From JAXDLH01 sp034666705 (GTDB taxonomy: Bacteria > Chloroflexota > UBA6077 > SHYK01), in contig JAXDLH010000094.1 of NCBI GenBank assembly GCA_034666705.1, positions 1 to 8,209 of the forward strand: a DNA stretch of 8,209 nt, read 5' to 3'. This document shows, piece by piece, positions 1 through 5,103 of this stretch. A program made the position numbers and the translations under genes. The notes below the pieces were generated by a model. That model had not been told where the DNA came from and did no database searches. It saw only the letters and a program-made list of their open reading frames with translations. Numbering within the stretch: position 1 is the stretch's first letter; every line of letters starts with the position of its first letter.

Positions 1-362
1 TGGCCGATCGTGGCTGGTATCTCACCAGCAGATACGAGGGCGGCTGGGGCATCATCCTCGTCCAGGCGCAGGGCGGCTGGGACGGCATGTGCCGGCCCAT
101 GGATTACCAGGTGTTCGCGTTCGTCGACGGATCCTTCGCCGGCACGATCTCGCCGAGCGAGATGGCCGCGCGGATCGACGGCTCGGCGGTAGACGCACGC
201 CTCATCAGCGACGGCCACATCGCGGCGTCATTCGTGCGCTACGCGGACAGCGACCCGCTCTGCTGCCCCTCGATGCCCGGGCAGACGGTCGCGTACCGCG
301 TCGACCGGACCCCGGCGGGCCCGGTGCTGATTGCCGAGGATGTGTTCCGCCTCGGACCATGA
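1..362 (+). CDS. LppP/LprE family lipoprotein, C-terminal part (5' end outside window)
   Basis: Partial gene. The reading frame is open from the first full codon at position 3, and the sequence upstream of the first in-frame ATG (87) already reads as protein (GWYLTSRYEGGWG), so the true start lies outside the window. The visible 119 residues end at a TGA at 360-362. The segment VFAFVDGSFAGT, a central basic/acidic stretch and the RYADSDPLCCPS motif resemble the conserved C-terminal part of LppP/LprE lipoproteins, which are secreted proteins of unknown biochemical function best known from mycobacteria. Two adjacent cysteines (in DPLCCPS) plus one in GMCRPMD could form a disulfide outside the cytoplasm. 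No membrane segment is present in the visible part; the signal peptide and lipobox would be upstream. The family assignment is from memory of the motif and is moderately sure. The strand, frame and stop are clear. Confidence 0.6.
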   Translation, partial: ADRGWYLTSRYEGGWGIILVQAQGGWDGMCRPMDYQVFAFVDGSFAGTISPSEMAARIDGSAVDARLISDGHIAASFVRYADSDPLCCPSMPGQTVAYRVDRTPAGPVLIAEDVFRLGP

Positions 363-405
363 TCCTGGTGGCAGGAGCCCCGTTGGTGCGGCTTGCCCGT
401 GCATG

Positions 406-436
406 TGGAGAGACGCTCCAAAGAGCGGCGTATAAT
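406..436 (+). promoter_or_regulatory. Putative sigma70-type promoter for the beta-propeller gene
   Basis: A perfect TATAAT box lies at 431-436, which stands out in such GC-rich DNA. The best upstream match is TGGAGA at 406-411 (4 of 6 to TTGACA), but its 19-nt spacing is long, so the -35 assignment is weak. Transcription would start near 443 and leave a leader of about 65 nt before the ATG at 509. It lies in the 146-nt gap after the lipoprotein gene, so the propeller gene is probably transcribed on its own. Confidence 0.5.
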
Positions 437-475
437 CGGAACTGGTTACCGCGGCGCAACGGGCCGTGGTTGGAA

Positions 476-487
476 GATCTCGAGATC
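476..487. repeat. 12-bp perfect palindrome in the leader of the beta-propeller gene
   Basis: GATCTCGAGATC is a perfect palindrome located after the TATAAT box and 10 nt before the GAGGAGG ribosome binding site (498-504). It could be an operator for a dimeric regulator. Separately, TCCTC at 486-490 can pair with GAGGA at 498-502 inside the ribosome binding site. Both roles are inferred. A chance 12-bp palindrome in a window this size is uncommon but possible. Confidence 0.35.
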
Positions 488-508
488 CTCTCCAGATGAG
501 GAGGCGTG

Positions 509-1522
509 ATGGCCCAGGGTTCCGATCGGAAGGTGCTCATCGGTACGGTCAACGGACTGTACGAAGCTGCCGAGAATGGCGGATCGTGGCATGTGCGGCC
601 GCTCGGCCTCGAGGGCGCGGGCATCGTCCGCTATCCGGTCGTCGACGCGGAGGATCCCAACCGAATCTACGCGGGGACCAGCAACGAAGGCATGTTCCGC
701 AGCGAGGATGGCGGCAAGAGCTGGCAGGAGATCAACCGGGGCATCCTGTACAAGGAGATTTACTCCGTCGCGCAGAATCCCCGCACGTATGAGATCTACG
801 TCGGCACGCAGCCAGCGTCGGTGTTCAAGAGCACCAACGGCGGTGACAGCTTCGTGGAGTGCACGAAGCTCAAGGAGCTGCCCACCACGATCGACTGGAC
901 CTTTCCGCGACCGCCGCACGTCGCACACGTCAAGCACATCGACGTCACGCCGGACGTGCCGAACCGGGTGATCGGCGCCGTCGAGGAGGGCTGGCTCGTG
1001 CGCAGCGACGACGGTGGCGAGAGCTGGGTGAACATTACCGAGAACGTCCAGTTCGACTCCCACACCGTCACCACTGTTCCCGGGCAGCCGGACCACATCC
1101 TTTCGACCTCGGGCAACGGCTTCTTCCGCAGCGAGGATGGCGGCAAGAGTTGGGCGGAATCTGTCGAAGGGCTGGAGTGCCGCTACATGGCGCACGTGGT
1201 CGTGAGCCCGCAGCGGCCGGATCTGCTCTTCACGGCCGCGGCCGAGGTTCCACCGCCGAGCTGGCGCCGCCCGACCGGCGCCGCCGCGGGCTTCTTCCGC
1301 AGCGAGAACCAGGGCAAGAGCTGGCAGCGACTCCGCGGCGGGCTGCCGGAGCTGCTGACCGCGGCCCCGCGTGGGACGGCCGGCGACTCGGAGGACCCGA
1401 ATTCATTCTTCGTCGGCATGACCGACGGCTCGGTATGGATGACCGAGAACGGCGGCGAGACCTTCTCGCAGATCATCACCGGCATCCCGGCGGTGCAAAG
1501 TCTCACGGTGACCCACCGCTAG
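509..1522 (+). CDS. Seven-bladed beta-propeller protein with Asp-box (BNR/sortilin/Ycf48-like) repeats
   Basis: A 337-aa protein made almost entirely of seven Asp-box-type motifs, pattern S/T-x-D/N-x-G-x-S/T-W/F: ENGGSW, SEDGGKSW, STNGGDSF, SDDGGESW, SEDGGKSW, SENQGKSW and TENGGETF, spread from about residue 21 to the C-terminus. In this fold each box sits in the turn between two strands of a blade, so seven boxes predict one complete seven-bladed propeller. Relatives include sortilin/Vps10 domains, the photosystem II assembly factor Ycf48 and xyloglucanases. No signal peptide or membrane segment is seen, so it is probably cytoplasmic. I see no catalytic signature, and a binding or scaffold role is more likely than an enzyme. 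ATG 509 is chosen because GAGGAGG at 498-504 leaves 4 nt; the GTG at 506 would leave only 1 nt. The fold is well supported; the ligand is unknown. Confidence 0.85.
   Translation: MAQGSDRKVLIGTVNGLYEAAENGGSWHVRPLGLEGAGIVRYPVVDAEDPNRIYAGTSNEGMFRSEDGGKSWQEINRGILYKEIYSVAQNPRTYEIYVGTQPASVFKSTNGGDSFVECTKLKELPTTIDWTFPRPPHVAHVKHIDVTPDVPNRVIGAVEEGWLVRSDDGGESWVNITENVQFDSHTVTTVPGQPDHILSTSGNGFFRSEDGGKSWAESVEGLECRYMAHVVVSPQRPDLLFTAAAEVPPPSWRRPTGAAAGFFRSENQGKSWQRLRGGLPELLTAAPRGTAGDSEDPNSFFVGMTDGSVWMTENGGETFSQIITGIPAVQSLTVTHR
695..1306 (+). repeat. Near-identical DNA repeats encoding Asp-boxes
   Basis: The 26 bases at 695-720 recur exactly at 1124-1149, encoding the same FRSEDGGKS turn, and a third partial copy starts at 1295 (identical over 1295-1306, then diverging). 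Identity at synonymous positions suggests recent blade duplication or gene conversion inside the propeller gene. Confidence 0.8.
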
Positions 1523-1543
1523 CAAGCCAGAGCCCACTCGACG

Positions 1544-1584
1544 AGGCCCGTTCGTCCACGTGAACTGTCGGGGCGAACGGGCCT
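1544..1584 (+). terminator. Long stem-loop after the beta-propeller gene, terminator-like
   Basis: The arms 1544-1554 (AGGCCCGTTCG) and 1574-1584 (CGAACGGGCCT) are perfect 11-bp complements around a 19-nt loop. The structure starts 22 nt after the stop codon and ends 33 nt before the coxG-like ATG. No T-run follows, so if it terminates it is a U-less or leaky terminator. It could equally act as an mRNA-end stabiliser or a leader element for the next gene. Confidence 0.5.
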
Positions 1585-1617
1585 TCGTGTGCACCCGCAG
1601 CTTGGAGAGAAGAGCGC

Positions 1618-2082
1618 ATGAAGTTCGAGCAGAAGGCCACGATTCCTGCCCCGATCGATCAGGTCTGGAGCTTCCTCATGGATGTGCCGCGCGTGGCTGT
1701 CTGCGCGCCCGGCGTCGAGACCGTCGAGCCCATCGGCGACGACAAGTACCGAGGCACCTTGAAGATCGCCATGGGACCGGTGCGCTTCGCGCTCACCGGC
1801 GACGTATCGATCGTGGAGCGAGACGAGACAACCCACGCGGCGACGATGCTGGCGGAGGCCTCCGACCGGCGGGCCGGCGGCGCCGTGAAGGCGACGATGC
1901 GGATGGCGCTGAGCGAGGTGGCCGGCACCCCGGCGAGCACCGAGCTCCACATCGATACCGATGCGCTGCTCATGGGGAAGAGCTTCGAGTTCGGCCAGCC
2001 GATCATCCGCAAGAAGGCCGACCAGATTATGACCGAGTTTGCGAAGAACATCGCGCAGGCGCTGACTCAGCCGACCGCGTAG
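1618..2082 (+). CDS. CoxG-like SRPBCC-fold protein (CO dehydrogenase subunit G family)
   Basis: A 154-aa protein opening MKFEQKATIPAP and continuing with a helix-grip domain: FLMDVPRVAVCAPGVE at about residues 19-34, a MGPVRFALTGDV strand pair at 52-63, and a long C-terminal helix at about 126-150 starting GQPIIRKKADQI. This is the typical layout of CoxG, the small accessory protein of aerobic molybdenum CO dehydrogenase clusters, reported to link the enzyme to the membrane quinone pool. The C-terminal membrane-associating tail found in longer CoxG proteins is missing; the chain ends just after the helix. No coxM, coxS, coxL or maturation gene is nearby, so a CO-oxidation role cannot be assumed and many such orphan proteins are of unknown function. 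Start: GGAGAG at 1604-1609 lies 8 nt before the ATG. The gap to the methyltransferase gene is 59 nt, consistent with co-transcription. Confidence 0.82.
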   Translation: MKFEQKATIPAPIDQVWSFLMDVPRVAVCAPGVETVEPIGDDKYRGTLKIAMGPVRFALTGDVSIVERDETTHAATMLAEASDRRAGGAVKATMRMALSEVAGTPASTELHIDTDALLMGKSFEFGQPIIRKKADQIMTEFAKNIAQALTQPTA

Positions 2083-2141
2083 AACGAAGCGTCGGTATCC
2101 CGGACCCGACTCTTGTGCGCCACAGGAGGGGAGGGCCAGCG

Positions 2142-2924
2142 ATGCACCAGAGCCCTGTCGCAGCCAAGGGGGACGAAACCTCTGACGCGATCGTGGCCTA
2201 CGACGTGCTCGCCTGGATGTACGACCGGCACTGGCAGCGCTTCAGCGTCGACGCGCTCGGGGTGGTCGAGCGGCTGTTGCTCGCGCGCATGCCGTCGGGC
2301 GCGCACCTGCTCGACCTCTGCTGTGGCACGGGTCGCGTCAGCGCTGAATTGCTCCGACGGGGGTACCGCGTGACGGGCGTCGACGGCTCAGCCGGGATGC
2401 TTGTCTACGCGCGACTGCATGCGCCAAACGCGACCCTGGTCCACGCCGACGTGCGCGCCTTCACGCTCGACGAGCGCGTCGACGGCGCGCTCTGCCTCTC
2501 CGATTCTCTGAACCACCTGCTGGGCATCGACGACCTCGCGCAGGCGCTGCGCCACGTCGCGGCTGCGCTGCGGCCCGGCGGCTGGCTTCTCTTTGACCTC
2601 AACACCGAGTCGAAGTACGCCCAGCACTGGACCGACTCCTTCGGCATCGTCGAGGACGACCATGTGTACGTGGTGCGCATCGCGTACGACGCCAGCACGA
2701 AGCTCGCGCGCTTCGACGCCACGCTCCTTCGCGATGCGGGCGGCTGGCAGCGGCAGGACGTGACGCTCTGGAACCGCTGCTTTGCGGAGGCAGAGCTGCG
2801 CGAGGCGCTCGCCCCTGCGGGCTTTGCGGACGTGCAGCTATTCGACTGGCGGCGCGACCTCGATCCCAATGGCGAGCCCGGCAAGGTGTTCGTTCTCGCG
2901 CGCCGCACCGAGGCGGCCGAATGA
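2142..2924 (+). CDS. Class I SAM-dependent methyltransferase
   Basis: A 260-aa cytoplasmic Rossmann-fold methyltransferase. Motif I, LLDLCCGTGRVS, lies at residues 56-67 with the glycine-rich SAM loop. VTGVDGS at 78-83 supplies the acidic residue (D81) expected to bind the ribose. HADVR at 101-105 gives the adenine-side aspartate, and LRPGGWLLFDLNT at 143-155 is the motif before strand 5. The N-terminal AYDVLAWMYDRHW is typical of the Methyltransf_25-like group acting on small molecules. The C-terminal half carries a beta-rich insert (about 165-215) that probably shapes the acceptor pocket. The substrate cannot be read from the sequence. ATG 2142 is preceded by AGGAGGGGAGGG at 2124-2135, and sequence upstream in this frame crosses the coxG-like gene, so longer starts are not credible. 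The stop overlaps the next ATG (ATGA, 2921-2924), indicating translational coupling. Confidence 0.88.
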   Translation: MHQSPVAAKGDETSDAIVAYDVLAWMYDRHWQRFSVDALGVVERLLLARMPSGAHLLDLCCGTGRVSAELLRRGYRVTGVDGSAGMLVYARLHAPNATLVHADVRAFTLDERVDGALCLSDSLNHLLGIDDLAQALRHVAAALRPGGWLLFDLNTESKYAQHWTDSFGIVEDDHVYVVRIAYDASTKLARFDATLLRDAGGWQRQDVTLWNRCFAEAELREALAPAGFADVQLFDWRRDLDPNGEPGKVFVLARRTEAAE

Positions 2925-3340
2925 GCACACGGCCGACCCAAGGGCCGGACCTCTGGATCGAGGAGGATGATTCGGCGACCCACTCCGCCGGGCCTGGCCA
3001 GTGGAACATCGAGTGGCGGCTTGAGAACCGAGGAGGTCTCCCGGTGGCGATCGAAGTCGTCGCGGTCCCGCACGGCCGGTTCGAGAGCGCCGAGCTCGAC
3101 CTGCCGGGCAGCCTACCCCTCGAGCCTGGTCATGAGCGACGGATCAGTACGAACGTGTCGTGCGATGGCGTGCCCGGCGAGGTGATCACCAGTCCGTTCG
3201 TGATCCTGCGGGTCCTCTGGAACGGCGAGTCATGGCGTGTCTTCGCGCGGCTGCGCATCGAGATCGACGCAGATGGCGTGCCGCACGCAATCACCGAGGC
3301 GGTGACCACCCAGCCAGTCGGGTTCGCCAGCGGGCGATAG
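2921..3340 (+). CDS. Unrecognised 139-aa protein, probably a single beta-sandwich domain
   Basis: I do not recognise this family. Its start overlaps the methyltransferase stop as ATGA, so it is almost certainly translated from the same mRNA. From about residue 27 the chain alternates hydrophobic and polar residues: WNIEWRLENRGG, PVAIEVVAVPHGRF, ISTNVSC, FVILRVLWNGESWRVFARLRIEID. This reads as seven or so beta strands and resembles an immunoglobulin-like or CARDB-type sandwich rather than an enzyme. The first 25 residues are polar and probably flexible. There is one cysteine (C81), no signal peptide and no membrane segment, so it is likely cytoplasmic and could be a partner or chaperone of the methyltransferase. 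The stop is at 3338-3340. The gene itself is well supported by coupling and codon use; the function is unknown. Confidence 0.8.
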   Translation: MSTRPTQGPDLWIEEDDSATHSAGPGQWNIEWRLENRGGLPVAIEVVAVPHGRFESAELDLPGSLPLEPGHERRISTNVSCDGVPGEVITSPFVILRVLWNGESWRVFARLRIEIDADGVPHAITEAVTTQPVGFASGR

Positions 3341-3491
3341 GCCGTGCCGAACCTAAAGGTGCGGCTGATCCCAAGGCCCTCTCTGAGCCAGTAGCCAATG
3401 CGCACTGAACGGACGGCATCCACCATTCGAGGCGCAGCAGGGTGATGTACGGCGGGCGCTAGAATGAGCGAGGAGCCGGAGGAGGTGACGT
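3341..3491. other. Intergenic stretch with no convincing gene; weak -10 box
   Basis: Apart from the stem-loop at 3346-3365 I see no coding potential here on either strand. TAGAAT at 3460-3465 matches 5 of 6 of a -10 box and lies before the small ORFs, but the region 17 nt upstream has no recognisable -35 element. Confidence 0.4.
3346..3365 (+). terminator. Short stem-loop just after the coxG-like/methyltransferase operon
   Basis: GCCGAACCT (3346-3354) pairs with AGGTGCGGC (3357-3365) at 8 of 9 positions, starting 6 nt after the last stop codon of the operon. There is no T-run behind it. Its position argues for a U-less terminator or 3'-end protection; function is inferred. Confidence 0.4.
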
Positions 3492-3542
3492 GTGGCGATG
3501 GCGGAGCGTGACAGCTACGTCATGAAGCGGATGCGCGGCTGA
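3492..3542 (+). CDS. Possible 16-aa leader peptide
   Basis: A GTG-initiated ORF of 16 codons (MAMAERDSYVMKRMRG) ends at TGA 3540-3542. It has a very strong ribosome binding site, GGAGGAGG at 3478-3485, with 6 nt to the GTG; an internal ATG at 3498 is an alternative start. The ORF is in the same frame as the 43-aa ORF at 3582, separated by two TGA codons (3540 and 3552). It could be a translated leader for that ORF, or the broken N-terminus of a formerly longer gene. The short length limits certainty. Confidence 0.35.
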   Translation: MAMAERDSYVMKRMRG

Positions 3543-3549
3543 TACCACA

Positions 3550-3572
3550 CTTGAAGCAATGGCTTCGAGGAG
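3550..3572 (+). promoter_or_regulatory. Hairpin covering the ribosome binding site of the 43-aa ORF
   Basis: CTTGAAGC (3550-3557) pairs with GCTTCGAG (3562-3569) over 8 bp, one a G-T wobble, around an AATG loop. The 3' arm overlaps GAGGAG (3567-3572), the ribosome binding site for the ATG at 3582. The upstream 16-aa ORF stops 8 nt before the hairpin, so a ribosome there could open it: the geometry of translational coupling or attenuation. This is inferred from sequence only. Confidence 0.35.
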
Positions 3573-3581
3573 ACCACGGGT

Positions 3582-3713
3582 ATGGTCTCGAACGTGTTGG
3601 ATATGACTGCACAGGAGCTGGTGGAGACGCTGGCTCGATTCCGCGAGCAGTACGCGGACGACCCTGAGTATCAGGAGGCCCGCGCCGAGCTGCCCGCCGA
3701 CTGGCCGCTGTAG
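3582..3713 (+). CDS. Small hypothetical protein, 43 aa
   Basis: A short ORF with GAGGAG at 3567-3572, 9 nt before the ATG, ending at TAG 3711-3713. The peptide is acidic and probably an amphipathic helix (LVETLARFREQY, residues 13-24) followed by DDPEYQEARAELPADWPL. The D-P-E-Y and terminal P-x-D-W-P-L features look like a conserved small-protein ending rather than random translation, although I cannot name the family. ATG 3603 is an alternative start giving 36 aa. It lies between the methyltransferase operon and the oppositely oriented oxidase gene, so it seems independent. No signal or membrane segment is present; function unknown. Confidence 0.5.
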   Translation: MVSNVLDMTAQELVETLARFREQYADDPEYQEARAELPADWPL

Positions 3714-3733
3714 CTCCGGAGACCTCAGGAGCT
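3712..3733 (+). terminator. Weak stem-loop at the end of the 43-aa ORF
   Basis: AGCTCC (3712-3717) and GGAGCT (3728-3733) form a 6-bp stem with a 10-nt loop, beginning within the stop codon. There is no T-run. The remaining bases to 3800 show no gene. Confidence 0.25.
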
Positions 3734-3800
3734 CGGCCTGCGCGCGGGGCGCTCAAATCGCGGGTGGCCGGCGTTACGGTCCGACGATTCCTGGCGGCGG

Positions 3801-4577
3801 CTACCGACTTGGCGCGAGCTGCGGGACGCGGATGCGCGGCTGGCGCAGGTGCAGCGGGCCGGTGCCCTCCCAGAACTCGCGGCGACCGGTGATCGCCTGG
3901 ACGTGTCCGTCCCACTCCATCGTGAAGGCCTGCACGCCGAGTTTCACCGCGCGCCGCACCTTCTCTTTGGTCGCTTCGTCGACGGCGTACTCACGAATCG
4001 CGTCGATCTGGCGTGAGCCATGGCCTACGTCCTGCGTGGCGTGCAGCGCATACGTCTCGACCGCGTGGGTCGGGAAGCCGTAGAAGCCGGTTAGCTCGCG
4101 ATAGACCGCGTCGGCGACGCCGCCCCCACCACCGTGCTGGCTTTCGACAAACGCCAGCATCGCGAGCCCTTCGAGCGCCGAGCGGCGCTGGCAGCAGCCA
4201 ATCAGCATCTCAATCGAAGCGACCGTGCCCGGCGCGGGCTCGGCCTGGTCCGCTTCCTCCCTGGTGAGGCCGGCCGACTCGAGGAACTGCATCATGATGT
4301 CGACGTGGCTGCGCGGGCCGGAGAGCTCCTCCATGAAGTTCTCCAGCACGATGTTCATCAGGCTGTAGTTCTTCTCGTTCACCGCATTGATGGCGATGTA
4401 GCCGAAGTAAACCGGGTTCTCGCGGACGCGCAGGTAGTGCTGGACCTCGCCGATGAGGATCTGCTCCGGTGTCCAACGATGCTCGATGATGCCGGCGAAC
4501 CAGGGGTGCTGCAGCATCGGCACCTCGTTCGCATAGCTCCACAGCTCGTCAATGAACTCCTGGTTGTCGTGTGTCAT
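3801..4577 (-). CDS. Heme-oxygenase-like diiron oxidase (TenA/PqqC/CADD-type fold)
   Basis: A 258-aa all-helical soluble protein of the group often annotated as iron-containing redox enzyme or TenA/PqqC-like. It shows the metal-ligand pattern of heme-oxygenase-like diiron oxidases: E84 and H91 (spacing 7), E145 (in FVESQH), then H179, D183 and H186 in HATQDVGH (H-x3-D-x2-H). As I recall, this matches chlamydial CADD (E81, H88, E142, H174, D178, H181) and related N-oxygenases and desaturases such as UndA or BesC. The reaction would be O2-dependent oxidation of a small molecule or of the protein itself; the substrate is not readable. A glycine run at 149-153 follows E145 and is unusual. The start at 4577 is fixed by TAGGAGG (on the minus strand) 6 nt upstream; reading further upstream gives low-complexity sequence. 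It is divergent from the HTH-clpP unit. The fold class is well supported, the specific role is not. Confidence 0.85.
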   Translation of the reverse strand: MTHDNQEFIDELWSYANEVPMLQHPWFAGIIEHRWTPEQILIGEVQHYLRVRENPVYFGYIAINAVNEKNYSLMNIVLENFMEELSGPRSHVDIMMQFLESAGLTREEADQAEPAPGTVASIEMLIGCCQRRSALEGLAMLAFVESQHGGGGGVADAVYRELTGFYGFPTHAVETYALHATQDVGHGSRQIDAIREYAVDEATKEKVRRAVKLGVQAFTMEWDGHVQAITGRREFWEGTGPLHLRQPRIRVPQLAPSR

Positions 4578-4795
4578 GGCGCGCCTCCTATTGGGATTAA
4601 CGCACGACCCGCCGGGCTGAGTCCCGGCGACCCCTGCAGTGCCGGCGCCTTGGCGACCCGGGCTCCGCGGCGCGCCAGGCCGGTCCGCTGCGCGTGCGCG
4701 CGACGGGACTCCCGATCCCTCGCTCTGACCAAGGTTCGGTCTACCCCGTTGATCAGTTCCCGCGTCGCGCGAAGCCATATCGAGTTTGCGATATC
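4578..4795. promoter_or_regulatory. Shared divergent upstream region of the oxidase and HTH-clpP genes
   Basis: This 218-nt gap must hold promoters for both directions. It contains the oxidase ribosome binding site (4583-4589) and a 7-bp hairpin CGCCGGG/CCCGGCG (4610-4616, 4623-4629) in the oxidase leader. At the right edge the ATATC operator repeats begin. I cannot define a convincing -35/-10 pair on the oxidase side. Confidence 0.45.
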
Positions 4796-4807
4796 ATGTT
4801 TGATATG
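4776..4807. promoter_or_regulatory. Nested ATATC palindromes: probable operator at the start of the HTH gene
   Basis: Two inverted repeats share a middle element: ATATCG (4777-4782) with CGATAT (4789-4794), spacer 6; and ATATCA (4791-4796) with TGATAT (4801-4806), spacer 4. The stretch is AT-rich in a GC-rich region and overlaps the candidate start codons at 4796 and 4805. TATCAT at 4792-4797 matches 5 of 6 of a -10 box and would place the transcript start at about 4805, implying a leaderless mRNA. Overlapping half-sites at the gene start are the usual arrangement for antitoxin-type autorepressors; the binding is inferred. Confidence 0.5.
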
Positions 4808-5089
4808 AGCGACGCGGCGCGTCTCGGCGACTCCACCACGGCGCAGTCGCCCGCTTCTCCCGGAGAACGGGCGCAGCGGCGGGAGCGCCTCATGGGTACC
4901 CTTATCGCGCGCCGGCAGGCGCTGGGCCTGTCGCAGACTGAGGTGGCGGCGCGCATGCGAACCTCACAGTCCTCAGTGGCGCGCATCGAGTCGGGTGCGG
5001 GGGATCTGCGTTTGACCACGGTAGAACGCTACGCCGCGGCGGTCGGGATGGAGCTCGACTGGCAGGTGCGGAGCATGGAACTGCGATGA
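4796..5089 (+). CDS. XRE-family HTH protein, antitoxin-like
   Basis: A 97-aa DNA-binding protein. Residues about 33-83 form an XRE helix-turn-helix: LMGTLIARRQALGLSQTEVA, then ARMRTSQSSVARIESG with the recognition helix in SQSSVARIE, then the LTTVERYAAAVGMEL segment. The ending V-E-R-Y-A-A-A-V-G-M-E-L resembles HigA-like antitoxins. Three starts are possible: ATG 4796 and ATG 4805 lie in the ATATC palindromes without a ribosome binding site (a leaderless message would fit 4805), whereas ATG 4892 has GGGAG 6 nt upstream but leaves only 65 aa starting at the HTH. The TGA at 5087-5089 overlaps an ATG (5086) in the clpP frame, so the two genes are coupled. The likely job is autorepression of the HTH-clpP operon. 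Residues 11-32 are low-complexity and may be flexible. No toxin gene is adjacent. Confidence 0.75.
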   Translation: MFDMSDAARLGDSTTAQSPASPGERAQRRERLMGTLIARRQALGLSQTEVAARMRTSQSSVARIESGAGDLRLTTVERYAAAVGMELDWQVRSMELR

Positions 5090-5103
5090 GTGGAGAAAGA
5101 GAG

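Noticed and set aside
446..1195. Long minus-strand open frame of 249 codons opposite the propeller gene
   Set aside because: It is antisense to a clear repeat protein, has no ribosome binding site, and its repeated AAILAAEE-type segments are reverse readings of the Asp-box DNA.
1560..2141. N-terminal extension of the methyltransferase through the coxG-like region
   Set aside because: It overlaps the coxG-like gene in another frame and reads as arginine-rich noise. ATG 2142 has a good ribosome binding site and begins the conserved domain.
3540..3554. The two in-frame TGA codons as selenocysteine or readthrough joining the small ORFs
   Set aside because: The peptide between them has no selenoprotein context, and the local hairpin lies after both stops and overlaps a ribosome binding site instead.
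4578..4778. Longer N-terminus for the diiron oxidase
   Set aside because: Upstream codons encode low-complexity A/G/P/R sequence, while the ATG at 4577 has TAGGAGG at ideal spacing.
4796..5089. ClgR-type activator of clpP
   Set aside because: Both are XRE-fold proteins next to clp genes, but the C-terminal part and size here fit HigA-like antitoxins, and the operator at its own start suggests repression.
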